Source of the DNA: Ardenticatenaceae bacterium | GTDB lineage: Bacteria; Chloroflexota; Anaerolineae; Promineifilales; Promineifilaceae | NCBI GenBank assembly: GCA_020634565.1 | Contig: JACKBN010000001.1 | Location: forward strand, 186,001-250,000 | Direction of reading: 5' to 3' | DNA length: 64,000 bases | In this document: positions 26,206 to 34,006 of the stretch, in pieces | How positions within the stretch are numbered: position 1 is the first letter of the stretch | Layout of the letters: each line of letters begins with the position of its first letter | The notes under the pieces: generated by a model | The model's input: only the letters and a program-made list of their open reading frames with translations | Told to the model about the DNA's origin: nothing | The model's database searches: none | Program-made: the position numbers and the translations under genes

Positions 26206-26391
26206 ATGTTATATTCATATATGGACCAAAAGATTGCAGAAGCGCGTATTGATACGCTAATTGAAGAGGCCAAAGAAGGCCGTCTGGTCAAGCAAGCTGG
26301 CCGGAAACAGGCTTTGCGCTTACCAAGTTTGAGCAACCTGTTCGCTAACTTGAAAATGGAAAAACAAACGGCCGTTGCTACCCAGGCCTAA
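26206..26391 (+). CDS. Small protein of unknown function under a SARP-like promoter
   Basis: This 61-aa charged protein starts 7 nt after AAAGGAG. Its N-terminal half is a predicted amphipathic helix rich in Glu and Arg (IAEARIDTLIEEAKEGR), followed by a Leu/Pro segment. It ends in TAVATQA, where TAV comes from the iterated palindrome. No family is recognised, and there is no signal peptide or membrane helix. It has its own promoter with direct repeats, a 5' leader of about 90 nt and its own terminator. It is therefore a separate transcription unit, probably the main local target of the divergent SARP regulator. Confidence 0.65.
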   Translation: MLYSYMDQKIAEARIDTLIEEAKEGRLVKQAGRKQALRLPSLSNLFANLKMEKQTAVATQA

Positions 26392-26412
26392 ACATTCTAC
26401 AACTTTGCTGGA

Positions 26413-26446
26413 AGAGGCTATTGGTGTTGACCAGTAGCCTCTTTTT
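26413..26446 (+). terminator. Terminator of the 61-aa gene
   Basis: An 8-bp stem (AGAGGCTA with TAGCCTCT), a 14-nt loop and TTTTG follow the small gene by about 20 nt. It closes the single-gene unit before the next control element begins. Confidence 0.8.
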
Positions 26447-26477
26447 GTTTGGCCCGGCAGGCCCTAATCTGGCCACC

Positions 26478-26560
26478 TGACCAGGCAAAGGCTTGCCCAC
26501 CTGACTCATGCAATATCTCCCCAGATGCCTCGTGTATCTGGGGAGATTTTGCTTTATGCT
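26478..26560 (+). promoter_or_regulatory. 83-bp control element, copy A (methyltransferase-kinase-regulator unit)
   Basis: The order is TGACCAG, 17 nt, TGACTCA, 8 nt, then a 29-bp inverted repeat CTCCCCAGAT...ATCTGGGGAG, 7 nt, and TTTATGCT. The -10-like TATGCT ends 6 nt before the methyltransferase ATG, so the mRNA may be nearly leaderless. Copies B and C have exactly the same distances. The inverted repeat takes the place of a -35 box, which suggests an activator-dependent promoter. Confidence 0.7.
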
Positions 26561-26566
26561 GGAGCA

Positions 26567-27409
26567 ATGAACATAGATACGCTGCTCCACTTACAGGAAA
26601 AACCCGCCCCTTTTACGCCCGGTGAACCGCTCTTTTGGAACGATCCACACATCTCGGCCCAAATGCTCAAGGCCCATCTCAATCCCGATAACGACCTGGC
26701 CAGCCGCCGCCCGGAAACTGTTCAAAAATCGGTGGCCTGGCTGATTGCCACGCTTGGCCTACAGCCAGGTGATGCAGTGCTGGATTTAGGCTGCGGGCCA
26801 GGGCTTTATGCCGCGCGCCTGGCTGATCGCGGGCTGCGCGTAACCGGCGTGGACTACGCGCGCCGCTCCATTGACTATGCGACACAGTATGCTCAACAGC
26901 ACAACCTGCCGATCACCTACCGCTACCAGGACTACTTGACGCTGACCGATGAAAATTTATATGACGCCGCCCTGCTAATCTACGGCGATTTTTGCCCATT
27001 AGCGCCAGAACAGCGCACCAGATTGCTGCAAAACATCCATCGGGCGCTCAAACCGGATGGCTATTTTGTACTGGATGTGACCACGCGTGCCCATCGCCAA
27101 AAGCGGGGCAACCGCAATGGCTGGTATGCGGCAGAAACCGGTTTCTGGAAGCCAGGACCGCATCTGGTATTGGAAGAAGGGTTTGACTACCCGGAGAAAT
27201 CTATCTTTTTGGATCAGGCGGTGGTGGTAGAGATGGGGAACGGCCGTATCTCCGTTTATCGCAACTGGTTCCAGGATTACACCCAGGACACTATCACGGC
27301 CGAGTTGGAACGCGGCGGCTTTACCGTGCGCAGCGTGTGGAACGATCTGCTAGGCACTCCTTTTACCCCCGATACAGACTGGATTGGACTAATCACCCAA
27401 ACATGCTGA
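26567..27409 (+). CDS. Class I SAM-dependent methyltransferase
   Basis: This 280-aa protein carries the SAM-binding motif AVLDLGCGPGLYAARLADRGL with the following acidic strand VTGVDYARRSIDYA and the post-I region DAALLIYGDFCPL. A Ubi/biotin-type methyltransferase fold is likely. The substrate (small molecule or protein) cannot be told. The ATG lies just 6 nt after a -10-like box, so translation may start on a leaderless mRNA; GGAG directly upstream is too close for a normal RBS. It is the first gene before a histidine kinase and regulator pair, presumably in the same unit. Confidence 0.82.
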   Translation: MNIDTLLHLQEKPAPFTPGEPLFWNDPHISAQMLKAHLNPDNDLASRRPETVQKSVAWLIATLGLQPGDAVLDLGCGPGLYAARLADRGLRVTGVDYARRSIDYATQYAQQHNLPITYRYQDYLTLTDENLYDAALLIYGDFCPLAPEQRTRLLQNIHRALKPDGYFVLDVTTRAHRQKRGNRNGWYAAETGFWKPGPHLVLEEGFDYPEKSIFLDQAVVVEMGNGRISVYRNWFQDYTQDTITAELERGGFTVRSVWNDLLGTPFTPDTDWIGLITQTC

Positions 27410-27486
27410 TCGTCACTACTCCAGAGAAGCCAATCCGCGTATGATTGGCGCTAAGGTTGTTGCGTGGAGGTGATGAAGCCCTGGAG

Positions 27487-29553
27487 ATGAACTTAGAGCG
27501 CTTATTGGTCGAAGAAGCATCAGGCATTCTCAGCTTTGGTGGGTCCCGCATGGCATTGCTGGACGTTGAGTCCGGCTTTTGGGGCCTGCGTCACCAGCTG
27601 GAAGCGTTGATTGGGGAACGCCTCACCAGTTCCGTCTTGCAGCAGGCAGGGGCCAACGGCGGTGCGTCGTTTGCCCAATCGTTTGCCGAACAGACAGGCA
27701 CGGATGGCGCCAGCTTGTTTACCGCCTGCCTGGCCGCGTACCAGGCGGCTGGCTTTGGCCAGTTTGAAATTACCAACCTGGAGTGGCCCATCGGCAACAT
27801 TTGTATCCAGGCCAACAACAGCTTTGAATCCTGGATGTACCGGCAGCACAACAACAAGCCCCACGCCCCCATTTGCGCTTATTCAGCAGGCGTTTTTGTC
27901 GGGTTTGTCAACATTTTGGGCCATCGGCAGGATGTCGTTTGCATTGAACACAGCTGCCAGGCAAAAGGAGACCCTGCTTGTGTGTTCGAACTCAAGCCGT
28001 CTGCGGCGGCTGAAGGGCAGCAGGTTGTCTCGTTCAAACCGGAACCTGGTTTGGGACGCCAGCTGAATCTGCTGGAAATATTGTTTGAGCGGATGCCGGT
28101 AGGTATCGCTGTTCTCGATCGGGCCTACTGCATCCAACGGTACAACGCCACCTGGAACGACTTCTCTAACAAGTATGCGCCCCCTTCCGGCAAGCCATTG
28201 GCCCCCGGCGTTTGCTATTTCGATCACCTCCCGAACACAGAAATCACCATCAAACCCCTCTTTGATCGCGCGTTGGCGGGCGAAACCGTTTGGGAAAACA
28301 ACGTACGCCTGGCCTCCGACGGCATCGTGACCTATTGGGATGTGGTGCTAGCCCCAGTGATTGAGGATGGCGATGTGGTCGGCATGCTCACCGTCTCGCT
28401 TGACGTGACGGAACGCGTGAAGCTGCGGCAAGATTTGGAAGATCGCGTTGTGGCCCGCACCCAGGAGCTGCAAATGCTGCTAGAGGTGGCGGCAACGGCC
28501 AACAGCTCGTTAAAGCTGGACGAGATGCTCACCAGAACCCTGGATCTGCTGGTCGATTTGGTGCAGGCAGCCCGCGCCGGTGTCGGGCTCATCGACGAAA
28601 CAACCGGGCAGTGGCAATCCATCATTTTGCGACCTGAGCGGGATGTGGACCCGGCAGACATGGAGAAGCTGCTTCAAGCCGGGTTAAGCGTTGTTGAGAG
28701 TGGGGAAACGTTGTATGTTGCCCCCGATGAATCGGCCGGATTTTTAGAACCTGGTGCCTTGCTGCCCTTACAAACTCAAAAACGGAAGTTGGGCTTGTTG
28801 GCCATTATTGGCGCGCAGGGCAGCACCTTTTTGCCGGAACAGCTGGAATTGTTCAAATCGATTGCTGGCCAGCTGAGCATTGCCATTGAACACGCGCATT
28901 TAGTCGAGCAGGCCGAAGATATGGCGATCGCCGCCGAGCGCAACCGGCTGGCCCGCGAGCTGCATGACGCCGTAACCCAAACGCTCTTCTCGGCCAGCCT
29001 GATTGCCGATGTGCTGCCCCGCATTTGGGATCGAGATGCCGATCAGGGGCGGGCCAGGCTGGAAGAACTGCGGGAGCTAACGCGCGGCGCATTGGCAGAA
29101 ATGCGCACGCTGCTGCTGGAGCTGCGCCCAGCTACATTGACAGAAACCAGCCTGGCGGAACTGCTGCGCCAGCTAGTCCAGGCATTTGGCGGGCGGGCGC
29201 GCTTACCGATTAAGCTGGTGGTGGAGGGAGAACTGCCGTTACCCCCCGAAATCCAGGTCGCCCTGTACCGCATCGTGCAGGAGGCGCTCAACAACATCAC
29301 CAAACACGCGGGGGCCAGTCAGGCCACCTTAACCTTGCGCTTTGAGGCAGAGGCGGTTGTTCTCTCGATTCAGGACAATGGCCGGGGTTTTGCCGTGACC
29401 GACAAACCCGTCAATTCATTGGGGCTGGGCATTATGCGCGAGCGCGCCCAAAAAATCAGGGCTGATTTAACGATAGAGAGCCAGATTGGCATGGGGACAA
29501 CCATCACGGTGCGCTGCCCCATCGCCAACGGCAATGAGAGGCTGGATGTCTGA
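27487..29553 (+). CDS. V4R-PAS-GAF sensor histidine kinase
   Basis: This cytoplasmic kinase of about 688 aa begins with a V4R (4-vinyl reductase-like) ligand domain. Its Cys-rich end, VCIEHSCQAKGDPACVFEL, is typical of the small-molecule sensors related to XylR. A PAS domain (residues about 190-300), a GAF domain (about 330-470), a HisKA_3 domain with ARELHDAVTQTLFSASL and an ATPase domain (NNITKHAGASQ, DNGRGF, LGLGIMRERA) follow. The first ATG was taken; TTG starts up to 14 codons upstream are possible. The gene contains none of the iterated ACGGCCGT palindromes, unlike its neighbours. It overlaps its regulator gene. Confidence 0.9.
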   Translation: MNLERLLVEEASGILSFGGSRMALLDVESGFWGLRHQLEALIGERLTSSVLQQAGANGGASFAQSFAEQTGTDGASLFTACLAAYQAAGFGQFEITNLEWPIGNICIQANNSFESWMYRQHNNKPHAPICAYSAGVFVGFVNILGHRQDVVCIEHSCQAKGDPACVFELKPSAAAEGQQVVSFKPEPGLGRQLNLLEILFERMPVGIAVLDRAYCIQRYNATWNDFSNKYAPPSGKPLAPGVCYFDHLPNTEITIKPLFDRALAGETVWENNVRLASDGIVTYWDVVLAPVIEDGDVVGMLTVSLDVTERVKLRQDLEDRVVARTQELQMLLEVAATANSSLKLDEMLTRTLDLLVDLVQAARAGVGLIDETTGQWQSIILRPERDVDPADMEKLLQAGLSVVESGETLYVAPDESAGFLEPGALLPLQTQKRKLGLLAIIGAQGSTFLPEQLELFKSIAGQLSIAIEHAHLVEQAEDMAIAAERNRLARELHDAVTQTLFSASLIADVLPRIWDRDADQGRARLEELRELTRGALAEMRTLLLELRPATLTETSLAELLRQLVQAFGGRARLPIKLVVEGELPLPPEIQVALYRIVQEALNNITKHAGASQATLTLRFEAEAVVLSIQDNGRGFAVTDKPVNSLGLGIMRERAQKIRADLTIESQIGMGTTITVRCPIANGNERLDV

Positions 29554-30187
29554 CAAAAATCCAATTCGCGTTCTGATTGTGGATGATCATGCGGTGGTGC
29601 GCAGCGGCCTGGCCGCCTTTCTCACCGTGTTCGACGATTTGCAGCTGGTAGGGGAAGCGTCCGGCGGGCGTGAAGCGCTACAGCTTTGCCAGCCAAACGA
29701 AGTGGATGTGGTCCTGATGGACCTGATGATGCCGGAGATGAACGGCGCGGAAGCGACGCAACTGATTCGCCAGCAGTGCCCCAACGTGCAGGTGATTGCC
29801 CTGACGAGCTTCAAGGAAGAGGAGCTCGTGCAAGGCGCGCTGCGGGCCGGGGCAATCAGCTATTTGCTCAAAAATGTATCGGCGGATGAGTTGGCAAACG
29901 CCATTCGTGCCGCCCATGCGGGTCGCCCCACTCTGGCCCCGGAAGCAACGGCTGCGCTCATTCACGCCACCACCCGTCCTGCCAAACCGGAGTACGACCT
30001 GACCGACCGTGAGCAGGAAGTGCTGGCACTGCTGGTGCAGGGGCTGAGCAATCCAGACATTGCTGAAAAGCTGGTGGTGAGCCGCTCGACGGTGAAGTTT
30101 CATGTAAGCAGCGTGTTGTCGAAGTTGGGGGTAAACGGCCGTACCGAAGCCGTCGCCCTGGCCCTGCAAGAAAACCTGGTCAGATGA
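29546..30187 (+). CDS. NarL/FixJ-family response regulator, candidate for the 83-bp elements
   Basis: This 213-aa protein has a receiver domain (VDDHAVVRSG, phospho-Asp in VLMDLMMPEMNG, Lys in YLLKNVS) and a LuxR-type helix-turn-helix (LTDREQEVLALLVQGLSNPDI, STVKFHVSSVLSKLGV). Its start overlaps the kinase stop by 8 nt, so the pair is coupled. The stop codon TGA is itself the first part of TGACCAG of control element B. Because the element precedes this unit and the next two, this regulator is the obvious candidate to bind it. That is an inference from position. Confidence 0.92.
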   Translation: MSDKNPIRVLIVDDHAVVRSGLAAFLTVFDDLQLVGEASGGREALQLCQPNEVDVVLMDLMMPEMNGAEATQLIRQQCPNVQVIALTSFKEEELVQGALRAGAISYLLKNVSADELANAIRAAHAGRPTLAPEATAALIHATTRPAKPEYDLTDREQEVLALLVQGLSNPDIAEKLVVSRSTVKFHVSSVLSKLGVNGRTEAVALALQENLVR

Positions 30188-30267
30188 CCAGCTAAAACTC
30201 CCCACAACTGACCAGCCACAACACTCCCCAACTACCTGAACAGTTTGGGGAGTGTTTCGTTTAGACT
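30185..30267 (+). promoter_or_regulatory. 83-bp control element, copy B
   Basis: TGACCAG, 17 nt, TGACCAG, 8 nt, inverted repeat CTCCCCAACT...AGTTTGGGGAG (29 bp), 7 nt and TTTAGACT repeat the layout of copies A and C. It overlaps the stop codon of the regulator gene and stands before the lipoprotein gene 52 nt downstream. The GGGGAG arm followed by TGTTTCGTTT may also terminate the upstream mRNA. Confidence 0.7.
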
Positions 30268-30319
30268 GAATATCATCAAGAATCCTGAATTCTTGACAAA
30301 GTCACATTAGGAACTGCAC

Positions 30320-30847
30320 ATGAAATATCTTCTGCGAATCGTTTTCCTGACTTTACTTCTGCTCACTGCCTGCTCCAACGCACCCACACTGTCTGAAACA
30401 GATAAGGTGGCGATTTATACGGCCGTTATCGAGCAGCTCTACACCCACGACGACACCTTCGGCGGCACGTATCAGGCCGCTGACACCACCATTTTGACTC
30501 AAACCGATGACAGCGTGGGGGATCCGGAGATTGAGCAGCTGGAGCCGCAGGTGTTGCCAACGGCCGTTCAAACCGAAATCAGCACTGCCCTGGCCCACCT
30601 GCCGACGAATATTGTGTGGGTAGAGTTGAGAACGGCCGTATCGCTGGACAGCGCAACAGGGGCGGTAGCCAATAACGGTATCATCCTCACGCTGGGCAAC
30701 ATTCATCCGCAAAGAGATGGCACCGTACTGGTTTCAGGGAGCATTTATGTTGGGATGCTGGCGGCGGGCGGCCAAACTTACATTCTGGAACAGGATGCGA
30801 GCGGCTGGCAAATCAAGGGCACAACCGGTGTGCAATGGATTAGTTAG
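30320..30847 (+). CDS. Lipoprotein of unknown function
   Basis: This 175-aa protein has a lipoprotein signal (LLLLTACSNAP) and an otherwise soluble beta-rich body without a family I recognise. It contains two TAV tripeptides from the iterated palindrome. The stop codon is directly followed by the ATG of the CPBP protease gene, so both are translated from one mRNA starting at control element B. It may be a surface-bound partner of the following membrane protease. The function is unknown. Confidence 0.75.
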   Translation: MKYLLRIVFLTLLLLTACSNAPTLSETDKVAIYTAVIEQLYTHDDTFGGTYQAADTTILTQTDDSVGDPEIEQLEPQVLPTAVQTEISTALAHLPTNIVWVELRTAVSLDSATGAVANNGIILTLGNIHPQRDGTVLVSGSIYVGMLAAGGQTYILEQDASGWQIKGTTGVQWIS

Positions 30848-31639
30848 ATGAAGATCATTCCTGTTGCAAAGAGTTTAGGAAACGGCCGTCTTCGCCAACA
30901 CACCATCGCGCAAAAGATCGCCTATCTCTTGCTCATTCTGATATTCATCCAGCTGCTCAATCAATTCCTGATTTTCTCTGGCACTGCACTAGAAAGAGCG
31001 ATTGACCCCACTATGCAAAATCCGCGCTTTGTTGTGGGTGTGTACCAGCAGGTGGTTCAGGCGCTGACCGGTATTCTACTTTTCCGCTGGCTGTTCCAGA
31101 AAGGCACTCAAGAGCTGGGAATCAACACGTGGGATAAAAAACGTTCCCTGACCTTTTTCCTGCGCTTTGTTTGGCTCTGGCTGGCGATTGTGGCGCTGTA
31201 CGTCACCGCCACCTACTTCTTTTTCCCCAGCGAGTGGCAGGCCATGCGCGCCATTGCTTCGCCGCCAACAAACACCATCGTGACCACCCTGCTGTTCCAA
31301 TCATTTTTCCCCGGCATGGGCGAAGAGATTTTGTTCAGAGGCTTCATTATCAATGTTTTGGCCGCGTTTGTGTTACCCAATTGGCAGCAAAATAACGCCA
31401 GCAAATGGGGCATCGTTGTCGCATCGAGCGGTTACTTCGCCGTCGCACATATTTATTTCACGCTGTCGCCCTTTCACGTAACGCATATTGATCCGGTGCA
31501 AATTGCGATGGCTCTGGGCTGTGGGGCTTTTTATGCCGTTGTCTTTCTCAAAACGAAAAGCCTGCTGGCCTCGTTTCTGTCCCACAATTTTGCCAACGTC
31601 ACCTCAACGCTAGTCGGTTACCTCATTTCAGGAGTGTGA
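30848..31639 (+). CDS. CPBP-family intramembrane metalloprotease (CAAX-like)
   Basis: This 263-aa polytopic membrane protein has about six hydrophobic segments. It carries the family motifs: motif 1 GEEILFRGF (EExxxR), motif 2 near HIYFTLSPFH and motif 3 SHNFANV. CPBP proteins cut prenylated proteins in eukaryotes; in bacteria they process or give immunity to peptides, or act in signalling. It starts right after the stop of the lipoprotein gene, and a glycosyltransferase gene follows 4 nt later. Its substrate is unknown. Confidence 0.85.
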   Translation: MKIIPVAKSLGNGRLRQHTIAQKIAYLLLILIFIQLLNQFLIFSGTALERAIDPTMQNPRFVVGVYQQVVQALTGILLFRWLFQKGTQELGINTWDKKRSLTFFLRFVWLWLAIVALYVTATYFFFPSEWQAMRAIASPPTNTIVTTLLFQSFFPGMGEEILFRGFIINVLAAFVLPNWQQNNASKWGIVVASSGYFAVAHIYFTLSPFHVTHIDPVQIAMALGCGAFYAVVFLKTKSLLASFLSHNFANVTSTLVGYLISGV

Positions 31640-31643
31640 AAAG

Positions 31644-32930
31644 ATGAAAATCACCCTGTTTGCCGCAGGTTCACGCGGGGATATTCAGCCTTGTGTCGTT
31701 TTGGGCCAGGGGCTCAAACGAGCTGGGTACCAGGTTCGCCTGGCCGCGCCGGAAGATTTTGGCAACTTTGTACAGGCGCACGACCTGGACTTTTTCCCGC
31801 TGCGCGGCGACGTGCAGCAAATTATGGCCAGCGACACGGGGCGACAGTTCATGGAAACGGGTGGGGCCAATCCGCTCAGGTCGATTGGGGCTGTCCGGCA
31901 GATGATTGCCCCCGTCATCCAACAAATGGCCGCCGACGCGTACGCCGCCTGTGAGGACGCACAAGCGCTGATTTGCCTGGGCGTTTTTGCCGCGTTTGGC
32001 CAGGCAATTGCCGAGGCGTTGGGCATCCCGATCATTCATGTTGAGCCAACGCCACTGCTGCCCACGGGCGCGTTTCCGGCCCCATCCTGGCCCATTCAGC
32101 GAAATTTGGGGCACTGGCACAACTATTTGTCGGGTCTGGCGATGCTGGATGTTGTCTGGCTGTGGTATCGGCCGTTTGTGAATGCGTTCAGGCAAAGTTT
32201 GGGGTTGACGGGGAGTACGGCCGTTCAGTTCATCCGCGCCCTCAAAGCCACCCCCATGATCAGCGCCTACAGCCCCCACCTCATTCCCCACCCGCCCGAT
32301 TGGCCAGACCATCTCCACATCACCGGCTATTTTTTCCTGGACAGCTACGCCGATTGGCAGCCTTCTGCCGAGCTGTGTGCCTTTTTGGCCGCGGGCGAGC
32401 CGCCGGTGTACATCGGGTTTGGCAGCATGGCGGGGCGTAATCCGGAAAAGCTGGCCCAGCTCACCCTGGACGCCTTGGCGCTGAGCGGCCAACGGGGCTT
32501 GCTGCTGACCGGTTGGGGCGGCTTGCAAACAGCCTCCGTCCCTGACAACGTGTTTGTGCTGGATGCAGCGCCGCACGCCTGGCTGTTCCCGCGCATGGCC
32601 GCGGTGGTCCATCATGGCGGCGCCGGCACCACGGCCGAGGGCGTGCGGGCTGGTGTACCGTCCATCATTGTGCCCTTTGTGCTGGACCAACCATTTTGGG
32701 GCGCACGGATCAAGGCGTTGAGGGTGGGGCCAGACCCCATCCCGCAAAAGCAGCTCACGGCAGAGCGTCTGGCTGCGGCCATCATCCGCGCCGTGTCTGA
32801 TTCGGCAATGAGGCAGCGTGCGAGGGTGTTGGGTACGGCCGTTCAGGCTGAAAACGGCGTGGACAATGCCATCCAATTCATCAAAAAATATTTTGGCGAG
32901 CCAGTTTTGGCAAATAAGGAGGCTTATTGA
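31644..32930 (+). CDS. UGT/MGT-type glycosyltransferase (GT1-like)
   Basis: This 428-aa cytoplasmic enzyme has the GT-B fold. The N-terminal block FAAGSRGDIQPCVVLGQGLK and the C-terminal sugar-nucleotide signature VHHGGAGTTAEGVRAGVP...PFVLDQPFWGARI are characteristic of macrolide/sterol glycosyltransferases. The acceptor is probably a lipid or a secondary metabolite, and the donor UDP- or TDP-sugar. AGGAG lies 10 nt upstream of the ATG. It is coupled to the next gene by a TGATG overlap, so a joint pathway with an acyltransferase-like protein is suggested. Confidence 0.88.
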   Translation: MKITLFAAGSRGDIQPCVVLGQGLKRAGYQVRLAAPEDFGNFVQAHDLDFFPLRGDVQQIMASDTGRQFMETGGANPLRSIGAVRQMIAPVIQQMAADAYAACEDAQALICLGVFAAFGQAIAEALGIPIIHVEPTPLLPTGAFPAPSWPIQRNLGHWHNYLSGLAMLDVVWLWYRPFVNAFRQSLGLTGSTAVQFIRALKATPMISAYSPHLIPHPPDWPDHLHITGYFFLDSYADWQPSAELCAFLAAGEPPVYIGFGSMAGRNPEKLAQLTLDALALSGQRGLLLTGWGGLQTASVPDNVFVLDAAPHAWLFPRMAAVVHHGGAGTTAEGVRAGVPSIIVPFVLDQPFWGARIKALRVGPDPIPQKQLTAERLAAAIIRAVSDSAMRQRARVLGTAVQAENGVDNAIQFIKKYFGEPVLANKEAY

Positions 32931-33751
32931 TGTACCCACAAGACGTCGATTACACCGTTCTACCATACCCCAGAAGTCGGCAACTCATGGCCGATGGCGG
33001 GCGCCTGGGGTTGCGCAAACACACCATTCACGGCCTGGTCGAGTTCGATATTACCCAGGCCCGCGCTGCCATTCGCCAACACAAAGAACAAACGGGCGAA
33101 ACCTTGTCTTTTTCCGCCTTTATCCTGGCCTGTGTGGGCCAAGCCATTGACGCCAACAAAAATATGCACGGCTATCGCAGCTGGCGCAACCAGCTCATCC
33201 TCTTTGATGAGGTGGATGTCAACATGCTGTTTGAGGTGGAAGTGGCGGGCAAGAAGATGATACGGCCGCATATTCTCCGCGGTGTTAACAAGAAGAGTGT
33301 GCGCGCACTGCATGAGGAGATTCGCGCCTTCCAAAACCAGCATGAAAGCAGCCAGGAATCGAAGTTTATTGAATGGTTTGTGCGTTTGCCCGGATTTTTG
33401 CGGCGGCTGTTTCTTTGGGTGCTTTTTAAGCAGCCGCACCTGCTCAAAGAATATTATGGCACCGTGCTAATTTCTTCTATTGGCATGTTTGGCACGGGCA
33501 GCGGCTGGGGTATTCCCGTGCCCAACCATTCGCTTCAGCTAACTTTGGGCGGAATTAGCGAGAAACCGGGCGTTGTGAATCATCAACTGGCCGTGCGTGA
33601 ATATCTTTGTGTGACCATCAGCATTGATCATGACGTGATTGATGGTGCTCCAGCCGCGCGCTTTACCCAGCGGCTGAAGGAACTCATCGAAAGTGGCTAC
33701 GGCTTGGGCGCTGAAGATATTGCCGCCGAAGCCCCTGCCCTGGCCAGGTGA
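32930..33751 (+). CDS. 2-oxoacid dehydrogenase acyltransferase-fold protein without lipoyl domain
   Basis: This 273-aa protein consists of the catalytic fold of E2 acyltransferases/CAT only. The catalytic H...DG motif is intact (SIDHDVIDGAPAARF), and LSFSAFILACVGQAID matches the N-terminal helix. No lipoyl or E1-binding domain precedes it, so it does not serve a normal dehydrogenase complex. It may acylate the product of the preceding glycosyltransferase (inference). AAGGAGG lies 7 nt before the ATG, and its first base is the last base of the upstream stop. The stop codon is part of control element C. Confidence 0.8.
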   Translation: MYPQDVDYTVLPYPRSRQLMADGGRLGLRKHTIHGLVEFDITQARAAIRQHKEQTGETLSFSAFILACVGQAIDANKNMHGYRSWRNQLILFDEVDVNMLFEVEVAGKKMIRPHILRGVNKKSVRALHEEIRAFQNQHESSQESKFIEWFVRLPGFLRRLFLWVLFKQPHLLKEYYGTVLISSIGMFGTGSGWGIPVPNHSLQLTLGGISEKPGVVNHQLAVREYLCVTISIDHDVIDGAPAARFTQRLKELIESGYGLGAEDIAAEAPALAR

Positions 33752-33831
33752 CCAGGGCAAAATTACCCTCACCGACCAGTTGCAACGCTCCCCAGATACC
33801 CGATGTGTCTGGGGAGTTTTTCTTTTAAGCT
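33749..33831 (+). promoter_or_regulatory. 83-bp control element, copy C
   Basis: TGACCAG, 17 nt, CGACCAG, 8 nt, inverted repeat CTCCCCAGAT...GTCTGGGGAG (29 bp), 7 nt and TTTAAGCT. All distances equal those of copies A and B. The stem followed by TTTTTCTTTT would also make a good terminator for the upstream operon. The next start codon is 175 nt downstream; the stretch between holds no gene. Confidence 0.7.
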
Positions 33832-34006
33832 GGAGATCATTGAAAAGAAGCGTGATTTTAGAATCTATTCGGAAAAGCCACAGGCTTGTGCTGAACGCAG
33901 CCGAAGTAGGAAAAAGAGAAATCTGAGAAAGGAATCTCCGCCTCTTAACTCTCTGTGAACTCTGTGGCAAATATTCAGACAGGTACTTAGCTGAAGGAGT
34001 TTTCTC

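Noticed and set aside
26517..26545. Inverted repeats CTCCCC...GGGGAG as plain terminators only
   Set aside because: Copies B and C could terminate upstream genes, but copy A follows a separate terminator and directly precedes a start codon, and all three share TGACCAG boxes and a -10-like box at fixed distance. A control element explains more.
31671..32966. 431-codon minus-strand open frame opposite the glycosyltransferase gene
   Set aside because: The plus-strand protein has strong family motifs and operon coupling. The minus-strand translation is rich in Arg/Gln/His without recognisable domains.
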